64,000 bases of DNA from Nepenthes gracilis. Taxonomy: Eukaryota; Streptophyta; Magnoliopsida; Caryophyllales; Nepenthaceae. Made by a program: the position numbers and the translations under genes. The notes below the pieces were generated by a model that ran no database searches, was not told the origin of the DNA, and saw only the letters and a program-made list of their open reading frames with translations. Positions 9,762 through 24,700 of this stretch are shown piece by piece (the stretch's first letter is position 1; each line of letters opens with the position of its first letter). Location of the stretch: assembly GCA_033239525.1 (NCBI GenBank), contig BSYO01000034.1, forward strand, positions 558,001-622,000. Direction: 5' to 3'.

Positions 9762-12700
9762 CTGCACAATATCCATTAAATTAGTAAAAGAAAACGATGC
9801 CAATGTTAGAGGAAAAATGTAAGTGAAACAGCTGACAATCACAGAAACAACAAAACTGCAATCATTCCATATGGACCCAAGATCTGAGAGCTAAACACAT
9901 CAATAACCCAATACATAATTGATCATATATTCATTGCCATCAATCCACTGTATCATTTACCATAGCGTGAAAGAAGAAAAAAGTTTGGGATTACTGACAT
10001 ATACGATGACCTAAGATGAATGCATCACCTTATCAGGCTTGCCCATCCACCTCACTTCACCACCAAGCTGTTCATACCTAGCTGCCAATGTACCTAGTAA
10101 GTTTAACAATCATGAGCCCACAAAAAGAGACAGATGATTTGCAGACAATGGTGTGGGGTGAAATCACTTGAATGTGAGTCTTTAAAATCTCAAGGCATGC
10201 ATTTTCATAACGATGCTTGGTGTCCAAATAGTTCAGAGCAGAGCTTAGATATGCATCTTTGCAACCCTGAAAGTAGCCAATCCAGAAGTGCTAGGCACAT
10301 TAAAAATACTCTTTAAGGGCGTAGCAGTATTGCAAACGAGTATTAACATTGGTATAAATAACTACTTAAGAACGGTATTAAGAGCTTAGATGGCTCGTTA
10401 GTACTATGAAGAGAAAACAGTGATTTGTTTTCTAGTTCATTTTTACAAGGCCAGCTTCACTGGGATAACACAATGATTTGTCTGCTCCTCAGATGAAAAA
10501 AAAAAGTGAGAGATTTGACTGGTGGAAATTTTCATCGAGATCATAGAAATAATAGACTGACAGAAAAAAAGGTCGATGAACAAGGCATATAGTGATAAGG
10601 AAACTAACGCAGATCCTCCAAGTTGTACAGAAATTTCTCCCTATATCATACCAAGAGGAGGTAAATACAATAAATTACCGGCCATGAGCTATAGTGAAAC
10701 TCATGTCAAGAGTTAAACAATGCAAAAGCTACGGTCCACATCTTTTTGAAGCTGCAGCAGTTTAAATACCACTATTACCGGAAATGAATTACCAGGCATG
10801 ACTTGCAAAGCTCTGGCCTCAACAGTGACATAATCTGGATTAGCCACCACCATAGGGATTTTTCTAGCTGCACACTGTTCTAATATCTTCTCAAGATCCT
10901 CAAGTTTCTTGGGAATAGCAGAACCAGAAGAAGTCCCCAGTGCTTCAGTACCATGGACCAAAACAAACTCAGCGTCTTCAACATTCTCTACAACTTTTAA
11001 GTCTAGACCCTACAACAAGAGATGCATATAAATTGATCAATCTAAGATCTCAGTCATCTAATGATCTAAATAATCCCATTGGTTTCATAAACTGTAACTG
11101 TATTCAGTATGTCAGTAATAAATGCAGAACATGTGCTTGACAGGCATTTCTTGGCCAGATATTTTAGCACTCATTGAAGCAAATTCAAACAAGAAACTCC
11201 TCATAAAAGTGGTAGGGTAAACAAATAACAAACTCATCATTTTATTGAAAGGAATACTAGCATCGGATGCTTTGTGTGAATCAAGGCCCCTCAACCTTTT
11301 CTTTCCTTGCCAGTACTTTTTTTTGGTTCATCTGACTAGGAATTGTGACCCTAACACAACACACTGCCAGTGGTATCAGAAGGTCGGCTGGTTAGTTCTG
11401 CAGTTGCAAGGCCTGAAAAGCTTGCTTCATAAACATGGAGAAAAATATATGGTCCCCCTCCCTTCTATTAATATCTTTAGTTTATAGTTGAAATTTCCCT
11501 ATTGCCAGCTCACAGCACTCTCATTGATTAGGGTTTGATTTAGAACCACATAAATCTGTTTTCACTCTTGCTTCCTTCAAAATGCTCTCTCAAAGCTAGT
11601 TTTCTCTACCAAGGTTTTGCAGCGTTTGCAAAACTTGCAATCTAATGGCACAAAGAAACTAGAAATGATGCAAGCTCTTCTGCACCATTAGGAAGGGCAG
11701 ATGTCAGGGCTGCCATCCAGACTGATGAAGGAAAATAAGGACCATTGTAGAAGACAATTGGTGAATTGCCAACTGTCTTTAAAATACATGGTATTCAGAG
11801 AAATTGTTGTTGAGAGTGCATTGGGACCATTACTGGAACTCCAGAATCAATACATAGCAAGAACTTCCCAAGATCAAAGCTACACTTGGAGACTCTAATA
11901 CTCGTATAAAGCGAAAGCATGTTCTTTCCTGAAGTACCTCCATTAGATAGGCACAAACTTAGACAATTATTTTTTATTTAAAATACTGTTGTGCACCTCA
12001 ATTCTCTCGTTGCACTTTACCACCATTTAAAACAAAATTTATTTTCTACAGCTAATTGTCTATTTCTGTGCATGATGAGGAGGATGCAATTCATTCCAGG
12101 GGGATTATAGGAGAGGTGTTTAATGGTTATAAGCAAAACCAAGGAAAGGGCATAATTGATAGATGCAGAAGCCACAAAAGGGTCTACCAGTAAAGGCAGA
12201 CAAAGGTCCAAGTCTAGGTGCATAGAGTTGACTGTTCATTATTCCCACGAGGGAGGCTTGGGAAATCTCCATAGATGGGTTCAGAAAGGGCGCAAAAAAG
12301 ATATTGCAGAATCAGATAATGCTAATGTTGTGAAGAAAGTTTCAGTGATACACGGAGTTGCCTTTTCAGCACGTGCTAGCAGCTGTTAGGAGTAGCTTCT
12401 TTGTTGGGGTTCTTTCTTTTCTAAGACTACAAACAGAAACTGATTTTACTTATCAGAATTGAGAAAGGGAAGGTTTTGTAAGGAGACAATATATTTATAT
12501 ATATATATGTATATGTATATAATGCCATTTTTGGAGCTGGTGCAATCCAATTTCCAATGTTTGAAGACATTGTTGGGATATTTGATATCTGGAACTGAGA
12601 AAAAACCAGAAAATTTTGGCTAGTCTAGGTGTCAATGGTGGAGACACAAACTGAAAGAGAGGTGAAAACACCCTGCACCTACAATGGAGGTCACTATATA

Positions 12701-15700
12701 TCTACCGAGTTCAAGGAGATTTGTGAGGAGGGCATCATTCAACATAGGATAGCCCCTCGGACTCTTCAACAAAATAGTGTTGCCAAGCAAATGAACCAAA
12801 CTTCACTTGAACAACGGGCTGTGTGTATGATGAGCATGGCTTAAATTTCAAAAGGCTTTTGGGCCAAGGCATTCAACACCACGTTTATATTGTGAATATG
12901 TCACCCTCCATGACTTTTGGCTTGAAGACACCGAACAAAGTATGTTCAAGTAAACCTTTGGACTATTCTGAATTGTACAACGTTGGTTGTCCTACATAAT
13001 TCTATTATAACACTAACAAACTTGAACTGAGGGCAAATAAATGCATTTTTCTGGTATTAAAGCTTTTAGGTTGTGGTACCCAGGAGCAGGCAAACCACAA
13101 CTTATTATCTCCAATGATGTCAAATTTGATGAAAATTCAATGCTTATATCTGTCGGGACAATAAATCAACATGCACAGTTTGAAAAAGAGGATAAATCTG
13201 TTGGACATGATGATGCATCTGTCCCTGGACAGTAATTTCAAAAGGAGAAGACTTTCTGGGCAGCCAGTAGGCTCAGGAAGTGCATCTGAAATTCCAGATT
13301 CAGATTTGCCACGACTCTAATGAAGATGACTTGCAAACATACAAAAATTAGAGGTCACAACAAATGCGTAAGCAAAGGCAAATCCCGGACATCGTTGCCT
13401 ATACCATGTTGGCCAAACATGGAGAGCAAAGCAACTTCAAAGAGGCGTGGTTGATCCCGAATCCGACAAATGGATGCATGCGAAAGTGTGATGAAATGCA
13501 ATCTCTCCACCCAAAAAAGAAGAAAAAAAAAGACATGGGATCTTGTTAAGTTATCGAAAGGAAAATGGGCCTTAAGTCGTAAATGGGTGTACAAAAAAAT
13601 GTGATGGCACCTACAATGCTTGACTTGTTGCTAAAGACTACACTCACAGGGAAGGTATCAATTTCCTAGAAATTTATTCTGTTGTAGAGAGCCATACATC
13701 CATTCGTACTCTTTTAGCTTGGTTGTTTTGTGTGATTTTGAGCTTGAGTAGCTAGATATCAAAACCGCATTCTTACATGGAGAATTCAAAGAGGAGATCT
13801 ACATGGCTCAACCCAAGGGGTTAAATCGAAAGGAAAATAAGAGCTTATGTGTATATTAAATAAGTCCCTCTATAGTTTAAAGAATTCTTTGAGACAATGG
13901 TACAAATACTTTGATTTATAAATGGGTAATAATAGGTTCAAAGTGAGGACGATTGATGTGTATATTTTCGAAGGCTTCCCAATGATTTGTTCATTTATCC
14001 GGTGATTTATATCGAAGATATGTTAATTGTGGCTAAAAAAATATTTCCAACATTAATTCTTTTAAATGAAATTAAACAATGAATTTAAAATGAAATATCT
14101 TGAAAAGGCTAAGAAAATTTTAGAAATGGAAATTCGGAGGGATAAGAGTTGTAAAAAAACTGAATTTATCTTAAATTTAGTATATTCAAAAAAAAAAAAA
14201 ATTACAATATTTAATAGGGATAAATGAAAACTTGATTCCACCCCATTAGCCGAGCATTTTAAACTTTTTGCAAATCAACTACCTTCTACTAGTGAAGAAA
14301 AAGATGAAACGGTGTGTGTACCATATTCTAGTGTTTTCAGTAGCTTAATGTATTGTATGACGTGCACACTACTAGATCTTTCACATGCCATCAATGTTGT
14401 AAGAAGGTTTATAGCTAATCCAAAGAAACTACACTAGCTTGCGGTTAAATGGATTTTTTGGTATTTGAAAGGCACACAAAATAATGTAGTAGTTTTCAAA
14501 AGGAACTCGACTAACAAAGATCAAGTTGTTAGTTTTTTTATGTTGATATTGTAGGGAACCTCGACAATAATAGGTCGACAACTAGATATTTTTCATACTC
14601 ATCAGTGGATATATCAGTTGGAAGTCTACACTCTAGTCAATAGTTTCCCTTTCCACCAACAGAAGCCGAGCACATGGCAGGAGTTGAGGTCGGAAAGGAA
14701 TCTATATGATTAGCCGGTTTGTTGGGTAAGCTCGCACTCGAGCAAAGCCACATGAAGTTTTTTTTTTTGTGATAGTTAAATCACCTTATATCTCGCTATA
14801 AAATAGGCCTAACATTTTAAAATCAAGCATGATCGGTTGAAATATCATTTTCTCTAGAAGTTAGTCGTGGACAACAAAGTTTCGTTGTTTAAAATCCATA
14901 TAAGCAAGAATCTTTTAGATATGCTCATGAAGACAATCCCAAGTGTGAAATTCAAATTTTGCTTGAATTTTATTCATCTCCATTCCATGAATCAAATGCA
15001 CCATTATGATGGTTTATCGGAATGAGGTGTAATTATGTTCAACATTACTCTAGTCAAGGTGCAAAATTATGAAGCCTAACTCATAATTATTGAGGTTCAT
15101 CTGGGTGGCACTTCAATCATGCATCTAATTAATGTTCTTGCATGAAGTGAGGTGTTGTTATTATGATCCTTGGAAGAATACAACACAATTATAGTGCTAT
15201 GGGAATTGGGGAGTATTGATAATGGCTTTATGACAAGAGAATGCACATTGTATTATATTTAATATTCCATTTATTTCTCCTAAGTGAAACATTTGTAATA
15301 ACTATGTAGATGGGATTTGTATCATATAGAGTGTGCAAGAAAATAAATACCACCAGACACTTAGGGTACCAAATCTACCAAGATAGTAGTGTGCTCCATC
15401 TAGTGCATTGTTTTTTTAGTGTTTCCAAATTTTGGGCATTTGAATTTCCACTAAACCGAGTGTTCTTGGTGAAAAATGTGTGACCGGATTATTTTAATCA
15501 CTTATACTCTTTCGAATATAGTGAAACCAATTCATCTTGTGCTTGTGAACGTAACTCTTGTTCTGAGTGTAAACCACATAAATTTATTATCTTGCGTGTA
15601 CTTGAAATTTTGTTTTGATTTTGTTGTAACTCACAACACAACCTTCACATAAAAGCCTTGGGTCCCAGCTCTATATCCTCAAAAAATAACATAGTTCACC

Positions 15701-18700
15701 TCCATACATGGGCATTCTCTAGTGTAGTACAGGCCCCTTGTCTATAATGCTCTACAATACTATAGGCCACCTAGCAAAATTTTATAACCACCATGATGAT
15801 TTCCAACTCTAAATGTGCATCTTTGCATAAATGAGATGTACAGTGAGCATCCATAACCCATAGTTACCTTTTTGGGGTAGATGAGTTAGTTCACTTGGTG
15901 AATTTTTTACTTTTCCCTACCATTTTGTAGCCTGTGACACTCTCTCCCAACTCTTGTCACGATGTCCTCACTGTCAAGAGGCTTGAGAATCCTAAGGCTT
16001 TGGTCATTGTCAACTTCTCCCGTCTTTCATCCTCATGTCAGCTTTAGTATATACAGGATTGTGGATTGCTCGATTCTAGGTGTAGTCTTGGCCCATTTTG
16101 CTTCCCAGAGCAAGCATCACCCCATGCTTACTCTCCCTAGATCAACGTGATCGTACAAATCCTTCTCATAAGCATTAGCACTTCTTCAAATCACTGTGGA
16201 AGCTCCATGACGTACGATGCCTCCTCTTTGTCTATGATGCATAAGCTCTTGAGTGGGAGGAACTGCATGCCTAGGTTGAGTGGGTAATCCAACTCTGAAG
16301 TCCAAGTTTTTATGAACACCTTCAATCTTCACTGACATGCTGCAGTTGGAGTTCACCATATTCACCAAGCTCGACTCCACATTCTATTTAAGCTGATTTG
16401 TTTGTGACATCCATGGCCATGAAGTTTTGTATGTGGCCCCTGTCTCTAACCATGCAATTGTGGGCTACACCTAGATGTCAATGTCAACAAGCATTATCTC
16501 TTACTCCTGTTGATCCTCTAGCACAGCCTCAACCTGTAGATGTGCTGCATTGCCTCCATGCAACATGACACACCCTTAAAAACTTATTCACCTTTTAGAT
16601 GATACCCAACTTCCCACATTGAGGATAATCCCCTGTGAATGCAACACCTCACATAGGAGCACCCAAAATCCCTTGACTTTCCTTAGCCATTCTTTTTTAT
16701 ATTGGACCCCTTTCATCTGTCACCACTTGATTCTAGTTGTGGCAATCTTGTAGACACTTTGAAGGGATCCTGCCTTGAAATTGTTTTGATATGTCACCCC
16801 CAACTTTGGCCTAATTGTTGTCCTCCGTCCCCAAGTAGTCCATGAGCAACTCCACAGTGACTATGGCATCACTTGCCCTAGTGATCTCACAACTCTCAAT
16901 CTCCATCCATTACCTTAGCAGCAATCCTGTCATGAAGTCAAAGAAGAATACATCATTGGTCACATTTGGAGCCTCCAGAATTTGCAATGCACGCTCATTC
17001 ACATAGTCCCCAATCTTACCCATATGCTTCATCTTCCTCATGTTCCGATGACTGATGCACTAAGCTCTCTTCAGAAAGAACTACTTCTGGATCTCCTTAA
17101 AATCCTCTCTTGTAACTATGGTTCATATTTCCTTCTCCACATCATGGCATTTGTTACACCACAATATAACAATATTATTAGTGAGAAAAGAAGTTGCAAT
17201 CCTTAACTAACACCAGTCCCGGCCATCTATTTGGTCTCGAAGTATTGCTCCATATGATAAACAAAGTTGACCAGCAGCTTGCTGTCCCACATGAAAGTGT
17301 AAGCTTAGGCTTACGTGCCACCATCTTAGGTGACTTAGTACCCCACTAGTCACCACCCTCTTGCACATATCTCAATCCTCCATTATGATGGCAATTTTGA
17401 CTGCTAGGTCCCACACAGAGCTTCCAACATGCCCATATCTCTTGCAAGATCCCTGTAAATACTGTTATGTTGTTCTACAATGTGATCGTGATGTATTCCA
17501 CTGCATATGCCAACAAATACTTTGGGTCATGGAACTCTTCTTTGAGGATGCCAAGTCTTCCCATAGGATTTGACCATGAAAAATATATCAGTAAGCTGCA
17601 TATTTACAACTCTCAATAGCTTCAAATATTGATGACTCAAGGATTTTGTCACTTGTAACTTACCTCAAATGAGGAGAGCACCCTTTTATATAGGTATGCC
17701 CCCCTCCCATATTTTTAAATACAGGACTAGATATTCACTGTGACCATTTTGATATGGCCGCAATGCCACATTAACTCTTTTGATGAAATACGAGTACGAC
17801 TCATACATTCCATGACAACAAGAGTTAAAGCTATGCTATCACAGCAAGTAATTTATCTAGGATCACACCTTTATCCTCCACCATAGAACAGTAGAACCAA
17901 GCTCTAGAACCTTCCCTAAAAAAATCACATACTCCAGCTCCATACAAGAACATTTTGGAGTGTCTCCTCCCTTTCCATCCTTTCCTCTAATTCTCCACAA
18001 TACTCTAGGCCACACTAGAACATCATAGAACAGTCTAGGCAAGATTTTACATCCAATGAGCATCTTTGTGCGCATACATTGTATGTCCACTGTTTGCATA
18101 ACCTATAATTTCACAGATGACACCCTCACTGCTCAATGGACAAACTTATGCCACACTACCACTTTTTATTACATGGTTGGATGGTCATAGATTTCATAAT
18201 TGGTTGGTGCAAGTACATAGTTTTCCAGCCACCTTGATCGCATTATAGGGGAATTCCTTAATAAACCCACCCTAACCTTGGGGGTGTACACATGACACGA
18301 GCCCAAGCACTAATAGTGGCTTTTGTTCGAAGCAATAGCTTCGCTAAATAACATGCATTGAGACTGACAACGCATCTTCATAGACCAAGAATTACAAGAT
18401 CACTCCTTTCGTTTTGGGATGACGGAAGGATCATGTCATTCGATGCTTTGGAGGAACGCTTCATAACTAGAATGTGGTGACAATGGTGTGCCAGGAGACC
18501 AAGATGGTGGTATGTCGGAGCTGCGGTGTCAAGTTCAAAGCACACTGTTTTCTGTTGGCTAAGCATGAAACATTATCACTGTGGGTGACCTAGACATAAG
18601 GTGTCACTTGTTGTTGATGCAGATAACATAGGGAGTGATAGGGATAATTGTCACAGACCAAAAATACTAATGCAAAGCAGACAACCTTACACAATATAGG

Positions 18701-21700
18701 AGCATGCCTTATTAGCATATAGATCACATCTTTGATGAAGTACGTGCTTCGGTAGCCACCTTGGTTACTTTCTATAGGATTCCCTTCACTGGCCAAATCC
18801 TAGCCTCACGGTGTCGGTGCCACGTGGGCCAGAGTGCTAATCCCGTGACAATTTCCATGCTCCTTGGGAGCTTATGGCAGTGTGTTTGCAATAACGATCA
18901 GGAAGTTGGTGCAAGGTTTTTATGGTGTACACAGTTGGGATATATGTAAAAGAGAGGAACAACAATCTTGAGTAAGAAAGGTTAGCAACATGCTGGGTAG
19001 GAGGTATTAAGGGTTTTTGTGAAAGTCATGGCTTGTTTGGCAAATAATGCTGGCGTAAATTTACTTAATGTTGTTCACGACCACTGAGTGCATATTAGAT
19101 GACATGCATTTGATTCTTAATGATCCTCATCCAACCACTTCAACTGGTGGGCATTTGTTTATATCCTGACAATCACAATAATTGCAAATTATTCTAGAAG
19201 AGTATAGAACCCCATGTCAGAGCTTGATGGAGGCATATACTTGACATAGCTGGACGCATCTAATGAGAAATGCTTAGTTTAGGCCTTTTTATTCAAAGCA
19301 AATGTGGTTGCATCTCCCAGAGTCTAAAGATGAAATATTGCTCAAACAGAGGAAAGCCACAGCTGAAAAGCATACATGAAACCAGACAATGTCATTTAAA
19401 CAGAACAGCTTGGAATCATGCTTGAGTGAGTTTAACAAGTTGCATAAAAGTCAAGTGAAATGCGCAATATGGGAAAAACACCACCAACGAATTTGCTGCA
19501 AATGATATGAACAGGATACCCACATAGAGAGCTCATAATATGATCCTCTTGCGAGACTCCCAAAACCAGTTTAGGTTGAAGCAGTTAACACAACATTTGT
19601 CTGGCAAACAGATCTCCACCAAAATGTAACTAAATTGAAGACTATGCAAGAGGCTCACCTGATCATCTGGATTATTTTGGTCTGAAATCCATGGCAGCAT
19701 GTGAATGATGGTAAGCTTAACACAGCAAAATAAAAATAAGTGCACATTTCTAAGGTATGAAGTTGGGGGTGGAATTATAGTCTATGGTGCGCAACCCGTC
19801 ATCCTATTTCTTAGTAGAGATGTTACTTTCAATAAGCCCGTTAAACAAAAAAAGGGAGATGCTACAGAAAGATCTGAATTGTCAGCAGTTGAAGCTTCAT
19901 TCTTAAGATCCAGCAGTGTGATAAAGCTACAATATCCCGTACACAATGGTACATCACATGAACAACGTAGTATCTCTACTGATAGCCACATGCCAGGACG
20001 TTCTACAAATATTTGTAAACAGGAAATGTTGCTTATGCCTAGGCAATGACAAAAAGAATTAAGGTTGATGAACCTTCAAAAAGAATTAAGCATTTTACAT
20101 GTATCAGAGGTTATTGCTTTGAGGAATACTCAAAAGTCTCTATGAAACGTCTTCATTTCACCCACAAATCTAGACTGACAAAACCATGAGTATATTGTTA
20201 TCTTTGTTTTCTACTAGTTTCAGTTAGTTGTACATATTGAATTCTAAAATGGGAGCCGAGATACAAATTAATGCGAATTCTTTCATCAATTAAGCACATG
20301 GGAAATGAAAAACACCCTTCCATATGAAAGCCTGAGAGTCCAACACTAAATGCCACTAAAGAAGAGAGATAAAAATGAGACCTGCATACAAAAATAAGTG
20401 AGAGATGGAGAAACTCTCTTACTACAATACAGCATAATGAAAAGATGGTGCAAAAGGGGTAAAATCAAATAGGAAAAAAGAATAGAGAATCAAGCATGTA
20501 GCATACTTCAAGAGATATAGCACCCCTGTCATTCCAGGTCATATGAATGCAGGACTTTCCAACTGCCGCAAACCAAGCATCATCTCTCCTGATAAAATTC
20601 CATGAAAATAGAATTCTCAAGATAATTTTGTCAACAAAAGAAGTAACACTCGGAACAAAAAAAGTCCAACTTTTTATTTCGAACAAATAATTCAAACTTG
20701 GAAGAAAAAAAATTCAATCCGGAAAGCTACTACTTCAAATTTTCTAACATAAATAGTAAATCTATACTACAATTGATGACAACTCCCAAATAATCATGTA
20801 CCAAAATGAAAAACACAAATTAACTTGTTGCAACTTGTTTCGGATAAGCTATGCCATAAGTTTTTCGCAATCAGCTAGACAGCTGCACATCCTAAGTGCA
20901 TCATCGACTGCATAAGACTAACCATCTGCTAAATCCAATGGCAGGAAAACAACATAAAAGATACTAGAATCTGACATATGTTTTTAGTTCACATGGGTTT
21001 ATGCATTGCTTTTGTTGTTCTTTATGCTGGGGCTGAAATCTTCAGAAAATTTATATCACACATGGGACGGTATGACTTTCTTTGGCATCAGGATAAACTG
21101 TCTCCTTTCCCTTGCCAGGAGATGGTTATACCATTAATAGTAGTACACTTAACTTCTAGTTGGTTTAGCAAGGGAGAGGAGAATGGCCAGGACAATCATG
21201 GCCAACTAATACGTTGAAAAGTCAAGATGCCAGTAATAGGAATTATATTGCATCAAGAGAAGGTCAGCTAAGGTCATCAAGCTTATGGAATATTTAAAAA
21301 CAACAAAAAGATACTAAACACATACTAGTACATTGATGCATAAATAACATACTCCAAACTGGCAGATAGTTATCCAAGTTTATTATTCTTGAATGCTACT
21401 AAAAAGGTAATATTCCAATAGAGAACATCACCAACTAGACATATTCAACAGCAGGATATGCAACACTTCTGATGTACAGATGAGATGAGGACGCATGAAA
21501 ATTTAACAGTAAGAAACCAGAAACATATAGAAAGCCAAAAACACTCTAGAGCTAAATTTGTTTTAATATCTCCATGGTAAAACACAAACTACAAATATCA
21601 ATTGATGGGTTGACAAAAGAGAAGTGTTTTCTAGTGCATGCAAGCAAGCATATTACAGATGCTTGCTCATGGGTTTGCTATGTCAAAAAAATACTATATT

Positions 21701-24700
21701 TCCGAACCTGTCCAATTATATCTCAGATTATATCCATATATTCAAAATAATATCTAGGTTAATCGTAGGTTAAAAAATCCATTAGGTTCAAGCAATCTCA
21801 GATTCATATCTTAATTTTGAATATTAAATCAATTCAATACAATCAGTTATATTCTTATCTCTCAAGATATAGATGGATAACCATGTATTTTTAAACATAA
21901 ATGCACATATGTGCTAATTTTCATATGCTACTTCATGGGGCAGCCTCCTACCTACCCCATTCACATGCCAATTCTGGCATACTTGACCAATAGGCATGTT
22001 CTCAAGAGGCGTTTGACACAGTGATGTTCAATAGTAAAGCCTCCCCAAATGGCAGCTAGAGAAGTTCAATTACAGAACCTGATAGGGACCCTCTTCCAAG
22101 AATCCCGTATCAAGCCAACTCAACTGGCAACTTGCCCACCCATAGCTGAACCAACAATGAAAATGACAGAATATTGAGATGGTAAAGTATGATAATTAAG
22201 AAGTCCATTTCATAAATATTTAAAGTGATGAAATGGAAAAATATTATTGTAATAATGTAATAAGAGAAAATCCCATACCCAGGTTGGTACTATTCACACG
22301 TATATATAGGATAATTTACATATATCAAAAATAATAAACTACCCTTACAATATATATATATATACAATAAATCCTAAATCATATTCTAATCATATATTCT
22401 AACATTTCCTCTTAAAATTGAACATAGATATTGATTATACCCAACTTATATATATATATATATATTTATTTATTTATTTAACTGGAACTCTATTTGAGGA
22501 CTTGGTGAATATGTTTGCAAGCTAAGCTTGATTCCTGACATAATGCACGTGAATTAAACTATGTTGAAGATTCTCATGAACAAAATAACAATATATTTCT
22601 ATATGTTTGTGAACTCATGAAATACACCAAATTTGAAGCAATGTGAAAAATTGATTGATTATCACGCCATAGCTAAGAATGCCCACAATCAAGAGTATCA
22701 AGTAATTGTCGTAGTCACATCATTTCCTACATAACATATATAAATGCACAATATTCTAATTCCACACTTAACCAGGCTAATATATTTTTTTTTCTTACAC
22801 TTCCACAACAAAAGGTTATTTCCAACAAATATATAATAAGTTGTATACTTCTAATCTTATAGTAATCCAACCCAAACATTATCAAAAAACCTCTATCTAA
22901 AGTATAATCATAATCACTATAAGGTAAGTCTCATTCTAGCATACCCTTAAGATATTTCATAATTTGTATTATAGCCTCCTAACATGGAACATGAGAAGAA
23001 GAAAAAAATTAGCTCACATAACTAGCCAAGAAGGTAATATATAGACGATCCATAACAAGGTAATTAAGTTTACCAACCAATCTCCAGTACCACTCCGACT
23101 TCGTAAATGCCTTCCCATCATCTAGAGCTAATTCCAAAATCCATGGAAGCACTACAAGGTTTTAGATCCATCATACTAGTCTCTCAAAGTGAATTCACAA
23201 TGTACTTCTTTGGTGAAAGAGAGATGCTATGACGGCACCTAACATCCTCAATAACAAGAAATAACGCAAACTCACAAGATCATTAGTTTAAAAGACTAAA
23301 AAACAATTTCAAGTTTGCAATGCCAATGCTATCACTGCTAATAATTAAAATATCATTCATATCCACATACAAAATAAGAAAAATACAGCCAGAATTAAAA
23401 TAAGAATAGAAAAAAGATTGAACACTATAGCAATGGGAAAACCTAAATTCAAACACAGTTTTACTGAATCTGTCAAATCATTCCCAAAGAACTGTTTTAA
23501 ACGATACAAAGATTTGTTTAGCCAACAAATAGATCCAAACTCCCCAAAAACAACAAACCACGGTGATTGCTCCACATAAACCTACTCCTAAATATCACCA
23601 TATAAAAATATATTCTTGGCATCTAATTGATTTAAAGACTAGTGATGAATAGCATCAACGAGAAGAGAAACCTAACAAAAGTCAACTTGACAAAGCAAGA
23701 AAAATTATCAGCGTAATCCACTCTATAAGTCTGAGCATACCCTTAAGCCACTAGACATGATTCTAACTAAGCTAAAGAATCATTTGTATTGATTTTCACT
23801 TAGTATACCCATTTGCAATCAATGAGTTTCTTCCCTGGAGGCAAAGAGATAAGATTGCATTTGTTATTATGCTTATGAATATCCCGCCAACTAGGGTGAG
23901 AAATAATTTCTAATACAAATCGAGGTACAGTGATAAAATCCAAGACAGGACTCAAAACTCATTGAAAAGACAAAATACTAGAATGTGATAACATAGTAGA
24001 CAAGGGATACTATACATAGTTATGATGATCCTTCCTTAATAAGATTAGAAGGTCCAAATCAGTCCCCCTTGTCGGAAAAATTGTCTCTATTTATAGAAGA
24101 AGGTACTCAATAGGAGTTGGCTCATGATCTAATCAAGTAGAGGAATCAGACACCCAATGTGATCCATGAACAAAAGTTTGACTAGCATGACGATGAGGAG
24201 GCATGAGTGACAAATGCATAGGAGACCCAATCTAATGAACAATCTCATAAATAAAAATATCATCATCAGGAGGGAAACTGGATGACAAAATCAAGAAGAC
24301 ACATTGAGATAAAAGAGTTTAGACTCATGAAATGTAACATTTAAGGATACTAACAAACCTCTCTAACTCTAGAGAGAAACATCAATACCCTTTCTTAGTG
24401 TGAGAATATCCAAGAACAATATCTTACAAAAACTTGTGATAAATCTTTGTCGTTTGAGGCCAAACATTACGAACATAATAACACAATGAAAAATCTTCAT
24501 GAGAAGAAAATGCAATGGATTTTTGTGTCATAATATATGCTAAGGAATCTCCCCTAAAAAACAGCTAAAAGCATTTGATAATAGATGAAAATATCAGTTG
24601 ATATCAATAAATTGGCCAATATATAAATTATGTAAATCAACTTGAGCAGCCATGGTAAAGTAAGAAGCAACACAACTGAGCGGATAAGCAAGTCAGCACA

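Larger units (their letters stand above)
11371..15650 (+). mobile_element. Decayed Ty1/copia retrotransposon in HAD intron 4
   Basis: A PBS-like TGGTATCAGAAG at 11371-11382 is followed by fragments of a copia polyprotein in all three frames. A gag basic/zinc-knuckle zone (near 12156-12389) comes first, then integrase ([17 protein letters not shown], 12640-12840, then [20 protein letters not shown] near 13068), reverse transcriptase start ([12 protein letters not shown], 13480), RT core ([11 protein letters not shown], 13688; [15 protein letters not shown] in a shifted frame) and RNaseH ([20 protein letters not shown], 14341; TEAEHMAG, 14660). The 3' LTR-like tail ends near 15643. There are many stops and frameshifts, so it is inactive. 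A full 5' LTR cannot fit before exon 5, so the 5' end is truncated. Confidence 0.85.
11010..20506 (-). other. HAD intron 4 (9.5 kb)
   Basis: Contains a decayed copia element (about 11371-15650) and a gypsy gag remnant (15655-18115). From 18116 to 20506 I see AT-rich sequence with a few unremarkable open frames and a possible LTR start (TGTCACAGACC near 18648), and no recognisable protein. Confidence 0.8.

Noticed and set aside
9762..9842. N-terminal extension of the exon 7 open frame ([16 protein letters not shown])
   Set aside because: Intron sequence; the acceptor at 9761/9762 and family alignment place the exon start at IIYQS.
19705..20049. 114-codon plus-strand frame in HAD intron 4
   Set aside because: No family resemblance; could be chance. 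Kept as unassigned sequence.
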